Under the pieces are notes generated by a model, which saw nothing but the letters and a program-made list of their open reading frames with translations, was not told the origin of the DNA and did no database searches. The position numbers were made by a program, and so were the translations under genes. This document shows, piece by piece, positions 24,679-34,160 of a DNA stretch of 64,000 nucleotides (position 1 is the first letter of the stretch; every line of letters begins with the position of its first letter). The DNA comes from Mucilaginibacter flavus (GTDB lineage Bacteria; Bacteroidota; Bacteroidia; Sphingobacteriales; Sphingobacteriaceae): positions 1 through 64,000 of the forward strand of contig NZ_JAUFPS010000094.1 of NCBI RefSeq assembly GCF_030409315.1, written 5' to 3'.

Positions 24679-27600
24679 ATGGCTTATTGCTACTTAAAGA
24701 AATGCTTTACAGGTTTCATGATATTGATGCTTATGCTGGTAAAAACCGGGTATGCAGCCATGCAGGATACCACAGGCAGGGGTAGTACCCATCCTGATTG
24801 GGTAAGCGGGATTGTACTTGATGAATTTGCCAATCCCTTAAAAGGGGTTAAAGTTGCCATAAAAGGCAAAGCCGAAGCGGCAGTTACTGATAAGGACGGC
24901 CATTTTGAAATTAACGCCGGGCTTAATGATGAGCTGGTTTTTACCAGGGCTAATTATAACACACGCCAGGTTGTAGTTAAAAATAAAGGCATTTTAACGG
25001 TACGGTTGCTGGATACCTACCTTAAATCGCCAGAAACCATTAATGTGTTGTACGGCACCAAAAAGGCATCTGCCAACTTAGGATCGGTTGCTACCATTTA
25101 CAACAACCAACTCACCACCACACCTGCATCGTTATATACCTATGCATTGCCGGGCCAGTTAGCGGGCTTGTATACGCAGCAATACAGCGGTTTCAGTACC
25201 CCGCAAACAGCTACCCAAACCGTGGCCGACTTTGTTGGTAATGTGGTACAGCACAACAACTACTCCGCAAATGATAATACCGAAATTGGTTTATCATTAC
25301 GCGGCCAGGCGCCCATTACCATTATTGATGGGGTACAGCGCGAATTATCGTCTATCGATCCGGAAAGTATCGAATCGGTATCGGTATTGAAGGATGCGTT
25401 GTCAAATATATTGCTGGGCATCAACAGTTCACGTGGGGTGCTATTGGTAACTACCAAACGCGGCCAGGCCGGCGCGCCACGCATTTCATTTACGGCCGAA
25501 GCCGGATCACAGCACCCGCTTGATTTGCCTACGCCATTGCCTGCCTACCAGTATGCGTATTTGTATAACGAGGCTTTGCAAAATGATGGTAAACCGGCTA
25601 TTTACACTGCCGATGATTTTAATGCCTACCGTAACCATACCGATCCGTACCGCCACCCGGATGTTAACTGGTTTAAAACCCTTTTGCGTAATAATTCGCC
25701 ATTAAGCAGCTATAAGTTAAATGTTAATGGCGGTACCGATGTGGCACAGTACAGCGTATCGTTAAGCTATCTTGATCAGCAAGGGATGTTCAATACGGCC
25801 CCTACATCAACCTATAACACCAATAACGATTTAAACCGGTATGTGATCAACTCTGATCTGAGCGTTAACGTTACCAAAAAGTTTACTGTTGATTTACAGT
25901 TATTTGGCCGTATTCAACAAGCTACGCAGCCGGGAACGGGTTATGGAAATATTTTAAACACATTGTACAACACGCCAAACAATGCCTACCCGGTTTATAA
26001 CCCTAACGGCTCATTTGGTGGTACTACCTTGTTTACCAATAACCTGTTGTCACAATCAGAGTTTTCGGGCTATCAGCGTACCAACAGTAACGATGTAATG
26101 GCCAATCTCGATCTTAATTACAACCTCAGCAGCGTAACACCGGGCCTTTCGTTAAAATTGAAAGGTAACCTGGCTTTTGAATCGCAGGGGCTGGTGAACC
26201 GTTCTTTACAAAATAATACCTATTTGTATAATAAAGATAGTACGTATTCGGCAGTGGGTACGCCAATATCACAGTCAAATGGCTTTGCAACGGTATCAAG
26301 CGCCCGCTACTCATTCGCGCAGGCTGCCGTGAATTATGAAAGACAATTTGGCAAAAGCAATGTAAGCGGCATGTTGCTGTATGATAGCCGGTCTGCAGTT
26401 TTAAACTATGACCTTTCTGGCGTCACTACCGATAGGGCGGTTAAGTTTGGCTACAATTATGATAGCAAATACTTTTTAGAAGCATCGGTAAACAGCAGCG
26501 GTTACAACAGGTACCCACCGGGCCACCAGTATGGCACATTTTACGCTATTGGTTTGGGCTGGCAAATGGCACAGGAAAGCTTCATGACGAATCTAAGCTG
26601 GATAAGCTCATGGAAATGGCGTGCAACCTACGGTAAAACCGGTAATGCCAACGTAGATAATTTTGGTTACTACAACTTTTTACAAACCTACAGTACCTCA
26701 AATGGCTATCCTTATACTTTGGGTACTGCCCGCAGTGTAATTCAAAGCTACAATGAAAATACGCTGGCTAACCCATACATCAGGTGGGAGAGTGCTAAGA
26801 AGCTGGATATAGGTGCCGATATCTCCCTGTTTAAAGATCACTTTAAAATTACTGCCGATTATTACCGCGACAGGTATTACGACTTGCTGCAAACCCGTGG
26901 CAACAGCATCGCTTTGTTGGGTACAGGTTACTCTGCAGAAAACATTGGTGTAAAACTATACAAAGGCACCGAGCTTACGTTAACCTACCAGGATCATGCA
27001 GGCAGCTTTAACTACTTTATAAGCGGCAACGGATCAATTCAAAGAGCTGTTAATGTATTTAGCGATGAAGAGCCTGTGCCGTACCCCTGGATGAAACATA
27101 CCGGCCTATCGCCAGATGTGGTATTTGGCTACACTGCCATAGGTTACTTTAAAGATGCCCAGGATGCTGCAAGCAGCGCCACGTATACAGGCTACACCCC
27201 GCAAGCCGGCGATGTAAAATACAAAGACCTTAACGGCGATCATGTAATTAATCAGTTTGACGTTGCGCCAATTACCAATAACAAACCGCTTATTTATTAC
27301 GGAGCGTCACTTGGGTTTAATTATGAGGGCTTTAGCCTGAGCGTGATTTTACAGGGCGTAACCAACCGTCAAATCATCTATAACAGCAACTTGGTAAACG
27401 GCTTTGCGGGCATCGGGCCGTTTGGTAACATTTATTCGGGACAGGGCTATGATGCCTTAAGCGGCCGCTGGACACCAGAAACCGCCGATGTGGCAACCGC
27501 GCCGCGATTAACGGTATCCGGTAATATCAATAATGGGCTGCTTTCAAGCCGCAACATTCGCTCTGGTAATTACATGAGGCTTAAAAATGCAGAGGTAGGC

Positions 27601-27774
27601 TATAACCTGCCTTACGACTGGGCACACAAGCTGCGCCTATCGGGCATCAGGGTGTTTGCCAATGGCGAAAACCTGTATACGCTTTACGGCTATAAAGGGG
27701 TCGATCCCGAGGTAAATGGTTTGGTATACCCTATACAAAGGGTGCTTAACGCGGGCATAAATATTAAGCTATAG
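24679..27774 (+). CDS. SusC/RagA-family TonB-dependent outer-membrane transporter (first)
   Basis: This 1031-residue outer-membrane protein starts with a signal peptide (about 1-26, ending KTGYA). A carboxypeptidase-D-like regulatory domain (about 40-120, SGIVLDEFANPLKGVKVAIKG) comes next, then a plug with IIDGVQRELSSIDPESIESV and LLVTTKRG, then a 22-strand barrel ending near NAGINIKL. It imports oligosaccharides with TonB energy. The start at 24679 is preferred because the earlier 24616 start would begin in the hairpin and operator. The next gene, 27 bp on, is a SusD, the usual order, so which SusD pairs with it is open. Confidence 0.95.
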   Translation: MAYCYLKKCFTGFMILMLMLVKTGYAAMQDTTGRGSTHPDWVSGIVLDEFANPLKGVKVAIKGKAEAAVTDKDGHFEINAGLNDELVFTRANYNTRQVVVKNKGILTVRLLDTYLKSPETINVLYGTKKASANLGSVATIYNNQLTTTPASLYTYALPGQLAGLYTQQYSGFSTPQTATQTVADFVGNVVQHNNYSANDNTEIGLSLRGQAPITIIDGVQRELSSIDPESIESVSVLKDALSNILLGINSSRGVLLVTTKRGQAGAPRISFTAEAGSQHPLDLPTPLPAYQYAYLYNEALQNDGKPAIYTADDFNAYRNHTDPYRHPDVNWFKTLLRNNSPLSSYKLNVNGGTDVAQYSVSLSYLDQQGMFNTAPTSTYNTNNDLNRYVINSDLSVNVTKKFTVDLQLFGRIQQATQPGTGYGNILNTLYNTPNNAYPVYNPNGSFGGTTLFTNNLLSQSEFSGYQRTNSNDVMANLDLNYNLSSVTPGLSLKLKGNLAFESQGLVNRSLQNNTYLYNKDSTYSAVGTPISQSNGFATVSSARYSFAQAAVNYERQFGKSNVSGMLLYDSRSAVLNYDLSGVTTDRAVKFGYNYDSKYFLEASVNSSGYNRYPPGHQYGTFYAIGLGWQMAQESFMTNLSWISSWKWRATYGKTGNANVDNFGYYNFLQTYSTSNGYPYTLGTARSVIQSYNENTLANPYIRWESAKKLDIGADISLFKDHFKITADYYRDRYYDLLQTRGNSIALLGTGYSAENIGVKLYKGTELTLTYQDHAGSFNYFISGNGSIQRAVNVFSDEEPVPYPWMKHTGLSPDVVFGYTAIGYFKDAQDAASSATYTGYTPQAGDVKYKDLNGDHVINQFDVAPITNNKPLIYYGASLGFNYEGFSLSVILQGVTNRQIIYNSNLVNGFAGIGPFGNIYSGQGYDALSGRWTPETADVATAPRLTVSGNINNGLLSSRNIRSGNYMRLKNAEVGYNLPYDWAHKLRLSGIRVFANGENLYTLYGYKGVDPEVNGLVYPIQRVLNAGINIKL

Positions 27775-27801
27775 TTTTTGGCCAACATTAAAATTATGAT
27801 C

Positions 27802-29511
27802 ATGAAGAGAATTAAAAATATAAGTATAGCGGCCACAGCATTAGTGATAGTATTGGCGGGCTGTAAAAAATATGAGCAATTTCCGGTTGATAAGGTGGGC
27901 ATCAACTATGTGTTTGATCCTAAAGATTCATTGGGTACCGGCGCACGGGAATTTTTATACGGCATTTACCCGGTAATGAAGAGCGGCCACAACAGGGTAG
28001 GCGGCGACTATTTGGATGCCGCGTCTGACGATGCGATGTCATCAGCATCATCAACCACAACCCAAACTACCATACTGGCTACGGCCACCTACAACTCGTA
28101 TACCGTACCTGCCGATGAAAATCTTTGGGCTTACTATTACGCAGGTATCCGTAAGGCAAACATTTTTGTAAATAACATTGGTGTTGTGCCGGTAATGGCT
28201 AAGTACAACGGCTATTCGGAAAAGTATGTATGGAAAAGCGAGGCACGCTGGTTAAGGGCTTTCTTTTACTTTGAACTGGTAAAACGCTATGGTGGCGTGC
28301 CTTTATTAGGCGATAAAGTATATACCATAAGCGATAACGTAGCCCTGCCGCGCAATTCGTTTTCCGATTGTATCAAATACATTGTAAGCGAATGCGACGC
28401 TATTAAGGATACCCTGCTAACAGCTCCTGTTGCCAACCCCAATGCCGATGCGCAAAGGGTTACCAAAGGCGCTGCGCTGGCTTTAAAAGCAAGAGCGTTG
28501 CTGTATGCTGCAAGTCCGTTATTTAATGGTGGCAATATTGACGCGTCAAACCCTTTAACCGGCTATACCGATAACAGTGTAGCCCGTTGGGCAGCGGCTT
28601 CTGCAGCTGCTAAGGATGTGATGAATTTAAATAGCTATTCGCTATTTAGCAGTTTCACAGGCCAGTTTTTAACGCAGAATAATTCTGAAATGATTATGAT
28701 ACGGCAAACCGGCAGCGACAACGCTATTGAGAGCATCAACGCGCCTATAGGTTTTACGGGCGCGGCCGCCAAAGGCCAAACCAGCCCAAGCCAGCAATTG
28801 GTTGATGCTTACCCCATGTTAAACGGCCTGGCAATTACCGATGCTGCATCGGGCTATGATAGTAACAACCCTTACCAAAACCGCGATCCTCGCCTTACGG
28901 GTACCATTTTTTACAATGGCGCGCGCTGGCTAAACAGCGATTTGCAGCTGTATGAAGGTGGTATGAGTAAGCCCAATACCAGCTTGCAACAAACCACAAC
29001 TGGCTATTACATGCGCAAGTTTATGGGTAACGAGGAAAATACCAACAGTTTCCAGGGCCATAATGCCGATTGGATCATCATCAGGTATGCCGACGTGCTG
29101 TTAGGGTATGCCGAGGCCGAGAATGAGGTTAACGGCGCTACCAGCGATGTGTACAGTGCCTTGATCAGCATCCGCAAAAGGGCAGGTATTACAGCAGGTG
29201 GCGACGGTTTATATGGCTTAAAAGCCGGTATGAGCCAGGCACAAATGCGCGATGCCATCCATAATGAACGCCGTATTGAATTTGCTTTTGAGGAGAGCCG
29301 CTACTGGGATATCCGCCGTTGGAAAACAGCCGAAACAGTGATGAACCAGCCGCTGAAAGGCATGTCTATCACCAAAATAGGATCGAGCTTAACTTATAAC
29401 ATCGTTAACGCGCTCACCGCCAAGTTTACTTCGCCGCAAATGTACCTGTATCCAATACCGTACGACGAAGTGTTAAAGAACCCGAATATGAAACAAAACC
29501 CCGGATGGTAA
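27802..29511 (+). CDS. SusD/RagB-family outer-membrane glycan-binding lipoprotein (second)
   Basis: From the ATG at 27802 this is 569 residues with lipobox LAGC (Cys about 20). SusD signatures: a SEARWLRAFFYFELVKRYGGVP helix region, LKARALLYAASPLFNGG, RYADVLLGYAEAENEV and ERRIEFAFEESRYWDIRRWK. It lies between the two SusC genes, 27 bp after one and 35 bp before the other. It is clearly homologous to the 21339 SusD but well diverged, which suggests binding of different parts of the same glycan. Confidence 0.95.
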   Translation: MKRIKNISIAATALVIVLAGCKKYEQFPVDKVGINYVFDPKDSLGTGAREFLYGIYPVMKSGHNRVGGDYLDAASDDAMSSASSTTTQTTILATATYNSYTVPADENLWAYYYAGIRKANIFVNNIGVVPVMAKYNGYSEKYVWKSEARWLRAFFYFELVKRYGGVPLLGDKVYTISDNVALPRNSFSDCIKYIVSECDAIKDTLLTAPVANPNADAQRVTKGAALALKARALLYAASPLFNGGNIDASNPLTGYTDNSVARWAAASAAAKDVMNLNSYSLFSSFTGQFLTQNNSEMIMIRQTGSDNAIESINAPIGFTGAAAKGQTSPSQQLVDAYPMLNGLAITDAASGYDSNNPYQNRDPRLTGTIFYNGARWLNSDLQLYEGGMSKPNTSLQQTTTGYYMRKFMGNEENTNSFQGHNADWIIIRYADVLLGYAEAENEVNGATSDVYSALISIRKRAGITAGGDGLYGLKAGMSQAQMRDAIHNERRIEFAFEESRYWDIRRWKTAETVMNQPLKGMSITKIGSSLTYNIVNALTAKFTSPQMYLYPIPYDEVLKNPNMKQNPGW

Positions 29512-29546
29512 TCCTTAAATCAATTTAACCAATTAATTAAGCAGTT

Positions 29547-32500
29547 ATGAGAAAATTCATACTTTTCTTTCAAATAATAATAGCCATAGTTCCGGTGGTG
29601 GTGTTTGCGCAAAATAAAGCCATAACAGGCAACGTGCGCGATCTTACCGGTGCTTTGCCAGGCGCATCGGTGGTTGAAAAGGGATTGCCATCAAATGGTA
29701 CCATTACCAATGCCAACGGTAAATTCAGCCTTACCCTTAAAGGGAAGTCAAACATAATCATTGTAAAATTCATCGGCTACATTACGCAGGAATATGCGCT
29801 TAAAGATGGTAATACAGCCGATGTTATCCTGCAAACCAATAACAACGGTTTGGATGAAGTAGCAGTAGTAGGTTACGGCAAAAGGAGCAGGCCAACCAAC
29901 ACCGGCGCGGTAAGCTCCATATCAGCTGCCGATATCCGCACGGTACCAACAGCCAACGTGCAAAACGCGCTTACCGGTAAACTGCCGGGTTTCTTTTCGC
30001 AACAGGCATCGGGCCAGCCGGGTAAGGATGCATCTGACTTTTATATTCGTGGTGTAAGCTCATTAAATCCTGCCGGTAACCAGCCTTTGATTATTGTGGA
30101 TGATATTCAGTATAGCTATGACCAGTTACAACAAATCAACGTAAACGAAATTGAAAGTATCTCGATATTAAAAGACGCCTCCACCACCGCTATTTACGGT
30201 ATTAAAGGTGCAAATGGTGTTTTGGTAGTAACTACCCGCCGCGGTAAAAGCGGAGCGCCCAAAGTTAACCTGCGGGTTGAAACCGGTGTACAGGCCCCTA
30301 CAAAAACGCCAACCTTTTTAGATTCCTATCATTCGGCACAGCTAATTAATGAAGCTTATGCCAATGATGGCCTTCAGTTGCCGTTTACAGCGGCCGATAT
30401 AGATCATTTTAAAACCGGCGATGATCCTTACGGGCATCCCAATGTTGATTGGTATAACAAGATCTTTAAGAAAAACACCTACCAGGCCAATACCAACCTC
30501 GATATCTCGGGCGGTAACAGCGCTTTAAAATATTTTATCTCGGGTGGTATTTTAAAACAAAACGGTTTGGTACGTGATTTTGCCGATCCGCAAAGTTTGG
30601 TGAACACCAATTACTACTTTAACCGTTATAACTTCCGGTCTAATTTAGATTTAAAGGCCAATAAAACATTGGATCTGCGTTTGGATGTAACCACCCGTTT
30701 CTCAGATCTTAACCAGCCTTATAATGAAAACGCTGTAGGCGAAATTTACAATTTTACCAAAGAAACACCTTTTACAGCGCCTTATTTAAATCCCAATGGG
30801 TCATACTCTTACGCGTATTCGGGTTTTAACCCCGATCACCTGCCAACGCTAAATGCAAGGCTTGCTGCAGGCGGTTATCAACACTCGCGCCGTACCGACT
30901 TTAACTTTTTGTTTGGCGCAACTCAAAAATTAGATGCCCTTACCGATGGACTGTCATTAACCGGCAGGGTGGCTTACTCCAGCATTGAGCAGTTTACCAA
31001 GCAAATATTTAACGGCGGCGGTATCCCGGCTTATCATTACAATCCAACAAATAATCAATACTCATTGCAGCCGGGCGGTACCTATGTTTACTCCACCTAT
31101 GTGTTAACTGGTAACACCGATATGAACAGCAATAATTATGATATACAGTTGTATGCCAATTACGATCATAATTTTAATAACGCGCACCACGTAACCGGTT
31201 TGTTGTTGTTTAACCAAACATCGCAAACGTATAACGCGCAATCATTACTGGATGCATCTTTGGTGGCTGTGCCGCAAAAGTTTCAGGGTGTATCGGGTAA
31301 ATTAGGGTACGATTATATGCAGAAATATTTGTTGGAGTTTAACATCGCCTATAACGGTACCGATAGGTTTGCGGCCAATCACCGTTTTGGTTATTTCCCG
31401 GCATTAAGTATTGGTTATAACCTTGCTAAAGAGAAATTTTTCTCTGACAAGTTCCCTGTATTCAGCCTGTTAAAAGTAAGGGCAAGCTATGGTTTGGTGG
31501 GTTCTGATGCAGCGCCGGGCAACCGTTATGTGTATAACCAGGTTTACAAACAAGGTGGAGGCTACTATTTTGGCGAAACACCTACAGGTTACGGTACCAT
31601 TTATGAAGATGCCTTAAGCAATGCCAACGTAGTTTGGGAGCGTGCCAAGAAAACCGACATTGGTTTGGATATGAACTTATTTAACGATAAAATTTCGGCC
31701 ACGATAGATTATTTCCATGATATCAGGTATGATCAGCTGATTGTGCCGGGTAGCGTGCCCGAAATTTTAGGTGTTGGCTTACCAGCCGTAAACATTGGTA
31801 AAACCCGCAATCAGGGTTTTGATGGGCAAATTAGCTATCATAGCACCCTGGGTAAGGTTCAGTACAATGTTGGCTTTGTGTTTTCATACGCCAAAAACAA
31901 AATCCTTTTTCAGGACGAAGCAGCTCCGGCTTATCCCTGGCTGGCTAAAACAGGGCAGCCAATCGGTCAGCAGTTTGGTTACCATTCCCTGGGATATTAT
32001 ACCGCCGATGATATCAGCAAAATTACAGCATACAAAGCCGCTCATGGTGGCTCAAACGCAGGCGATCCTATAGCAGTGCCAGATAATGGTTTACCGCTAC
32101 AACCCGGCGATTTAAAATACCAGGATTTGAATGGCGATGGGCAGATTAACGTATTTGACCAGCGTGCTATCGGTCATCCAAACCTGCCAAATACCTCATT
32201 AGGTTTATCGCTACAGGCGGTTTACAAGGGGTTTAGCATCAGCGCGCTGTTTGCAGGTTCGTTTAACTACAGCTTCGCGGTATTGGGCACAGGTATTGAA
32301 CCTTTCCAAAGCCAGTTTCAACCCATACACGAGGAGCGCTGGACGCCTGCTACAGCCGCCACTGCCCAATTCCCAAGGTTAACCACCAATCCTACATCGG
32401 TAAATAGTCCAACATCATATTTTTCTGACTATTGGTTAATTAACGCTTACTACATCCGCTTAAAAACCATCGATGTAGGTTACCAGTTACCGGCCAAAAT

Positions 32501-32669
32501 GCTGCCCTTTAAAATTAACAACGCCCGTATTTATCTGAGTGCCTACAACCTGTTCACCTGGGATAACTTCAAAAAATACCAGCAAGATCCGGAGGTGGCA
32601 ACCAATACCGCGGGTGATGCCTACATCAACCAACGGGTAATTAATATTGGCATACAGGCTGGGTTTTAA
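29547..32669 (+). CDS. SusC/RagA-family TonB-dependent outer-membrane transporter (second)
   Basis: This 1040-residue protein has a signal peptide at 1-21 (ending VVVFAQ) and a carboxypeptidase-D-like domain (about 25-105). The SusC linker VAVVGYGKR is followed by a plug with LSGKLPG-type ALTGKLPGFFSQQ and LVVTTRRGKSG, then a long barrel ending VINIGIQAGF. It imports glycan fragments in partnership with a SusD. It is the last gene of the SusC-SusD-SusC run; a large hairpin repeat follows at 32.7 kb. Confidence 0.95.
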   Translation: MRKFILFFQIIIAIVPVVVFAQNKAITGNVRDLTGALPGASVVEKGLPSNGTITNANGKFSLTLKGKSNIIIVKFIGYITQEYALKDGNTADVILQTNNNGLDEVAVVGYGKRSRPTNTGAVSSISAADIRTVPTANVQNALTGKLPGFFSQQASGQPGKDASDFYIRGVSSLNPAGNQPLIIVDDIQYSYDQLQQINVNEIESISILKDASTTAIYGIKGANGVLVVTTRRGKSGAPKVNLRVETGVQAPTKTPTFLDSYHSAQLINEAYANDGLQLPFTAADIDHFKTGDDPYGHPNVDWYNKIFKKNTYQANTNLDISGGNSALKYFISGGILKQNGLVRDFADPQSLVNTNYYFNRYNFRSNLDLKANKTLDLRLDVTTRFSDLNQPYNENAVGEIYNFTKETPFTAPYLNPNGSYSYAYSGFNPDHLPTLNARLAAGGYQHSRRTDFNFLFGATQKLDALTDGLSLTGRVAYSSIEQFTKQIFNGGGIPAYHYNPTNNQYSLQPGGTYVYSTYVLTGNTDMNSNNYDIQLYANYDHNFNNAHHVTGLLLFNQTSQTYNAQSLLDASLVAVPQKFQGVSGKLGYDYMQKYLLEFNIAYNGTDRFAANHRFGYFPALSIGYNLAKEKFFSDKFPVFSLLKVRASYGLVGSDAAPGNRYVYNQVYKQGGGYYFGETPTGYGTIYEDALSNANVVWERAKKTDIGLDMNLFNDKISATIDYFHDIRYDQLIVPGSVPEILGVGLPAVNIGKTRNQGFDGQISYHSTLGKVQYNVGFVFSYAKNKILFQDEAAPAYPWLAKTGQPIGQQFGYHSLGYYTADDISKITAYKAAHGGSNAGDPIAVPDNGLPLQPGDLKYQDLNGDGQINVFDQRAIGHPNLPNTSLGLSLQAVYKGFSISALFAGSFNYSFAVLGTGIEPFQSQFQPIHEERWTPATAATAQFPRLTTNPTSVNSPTSYFSDYWLINAYYIRLKTIDVGYQLPAKMLPFKINNARIYLSAYNLFTWDNFKKYQQDPEVATNTAGDAYINQRVINIGIQAGF

Positions 32670-32699
32670 AAGGCCTTTATACAAGAGATCAACCAAGGG

Positions 32700-32842
32700 A
32701 CGACTCACCCGGCCGACGCTGCGCTGGGCCGCCCTCTCTCCGGCAAGCCGCAAAGAGGGTAATAAAAACAGCGTTTAACCCCCTCTATGCGCGAAGCGGA
32801 GAGAGGGGTGACAAGCGTAGCGATGTCGGGGTGAGTCGTCTT
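32700..32842. repeat. Large intergenic inverted repeat (ACTCACCC/GGGTGAGT family)
   Basis: Arms GACGACTCACCC and GGGTGAGTCGTC bound a palindromic body with CCCTCTCTCCGGC and complementary GCGGAGAGAGGGG segments. It is a second copy of the family at 20.7-20.9 kb. The position just after the second SusC gene suggests a transcript end or processing site. Confidence 0.8.
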
Positions 32843-32955
32843 CATTATGCGAATCAGATTTTACATTAAGTGATGCCGAAATAACCACCCGGCATCGCTT
32901 CTTTTTTAACATTTATCCTTTCTTTTTTGATATTCTTTATCATTAAATTAGTACT

Positions 32956-34122
32956 ATGTTTCCAACCATAGGCCACCTTTTGTATTACCTGTTTGGTATC
33001 AGCTTTACTTTCCCAATTCAAACACTGGGATTGTTGGTGGCGCTGTCGTTTTTCTTTGCCTACCTGGTATTTACTGCCGAGTTTAAACGTTACGAGGCTC
33101 TGGGCAAAATACAGGGGTTTACAAGGGAAGTGTTGGTAGGCGGCAAGGCCACGGGGGCAGAAATTGCGGTAAATTCCATACTGGGACTGTTGCTGGGTTT
33201 TAAGGCTTTTGGCGCTATGTTTAACTACACCGAATTTTTCGCCAATCCACAAGCCTACCTTTTATCCATGAAGGGTAATTTGGTAATGGGGATACTTACT
33301 GCCGCGGTATTTGGGTTTTGGGTTTATGCCGATAAAAAAGAACACGAACTGGAAATTCCAAAGCTGGAGGTACAAACTGTACACCCTTACCAGTTAATGG
33401 GTTTAATAGTTTTTTCTGTAGGTTTCTTCGGTTTCATCGGTGCCAAACTTTTTGATACGGTGGAACATTGGAACAATTTCAGGTATGACCCTTTGGGCAC
33501 ATTATTTAACGTAAGGGGTTTTTCTTACTATGGCGGTTTGATATTTGGCGCGCTTACTTATCTGTACATAGGCCACAGAAGAGGTATGAAATTGGTGCAC
33601 CTGGCCGATATTGGTTCGCCGGGTATGATGCTGGCTTATGGCATTGGCCGTATTGGTTGCCAGTTGGCCGGCGATGGTGATTGGGGCATTGTGAATGAAC
33701 ATGCCAAACCCGGTTTTTTGCCACAGTGGATGTGGTCGTTCAAATACCCGCACAATGCCATCAACGCCGGTTTGCCCATCCCCGATTGTGATGGTAATTA
33801 TTGTAACCAATTGCTGTATGGGGTTTATCCCACACCTTTTTATGAAGCTACTATTTGCATTTTGTTTTTTATGCTGATGTGGGCCTTCAGAGACAAGATC
33901 AAAATACCTGGCGCGATGTTTTTTTTATACCTTATTTTAAATGGCGGCGAACGTTTTTTGATAGAGCAGATTCGTGTTAATCCTAAATATCATATCCTTG
34001 GCTTAATGTTTACCCAGGCCGGCTTTATAGGTTTTTTAATGGTGATGGGGGGGCTGGTGGGCTTTGCTTTCATCATCCGTCATCGTAAAAATAACTTGCA
34101 CGGGCAGCATGCTACGGCTTAA
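32956..34122 (+). CDS. Lgt-like prolipoprotein diacylglyceryl transferase family protein
   Basis: This 388-residue inner-membrane protein has about seven hydrophobic helices. The Lgt signature region appears as GRIGCQLAGDGDWG at 231-244, and the loop that has HGG in E. coli Lgt appears as SYYGG at 190-194. The length exceeds the usual 270-300, with a long extra loop near 240-275 containing a C-D-G-N-Y-C segment. Lgt adds diacylglycerol to the lipobox Cys of lipoproteins. Here it may serve the many lipoproteins of the locus, or be a paralogue with another lipid acceptor. Catalytic differences from E. coli may simply be the Bacteroidota form. Confidence 0.75.
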   Translation: MFPTIGHLLYYLFGISFTFPIQTLGLLVALSFFFAYLVFTAEFKRYEALGKIQGFTREVLVGGKATGAEIAVNSILGLLLGFKAFGAMFNYTEFFANPQAYLLSMKGNLVMGILTAAVFGFWVYADKKEHELEIPKLEVQTVHPYQLMGLIVFSVGFFGFIGAKLFDTVEHWNNFRYDPLGTLFNVRGFSYYGGLIFGALTYLYIGHRRGMKLVHLADIGSPGMMLAYGIGRIGCQLAGDGDWGIVNEHAKPGFLPQWMWSFKYPHNAINAGLPIPDCDGNYCNQLLYGVYPTPFYEATICILFFMLMWAFRDKIKIPGAMFFLYLILNGGERFLIEQIRVNPKYHILGLMFTQAGFIGFLMVMGGLVGFAFIIRHRKNNLHGQHATA

Positions 34123-34160
34123 ATTTGCGCACCCAATTATTGATTAACCCTTTTTATACC

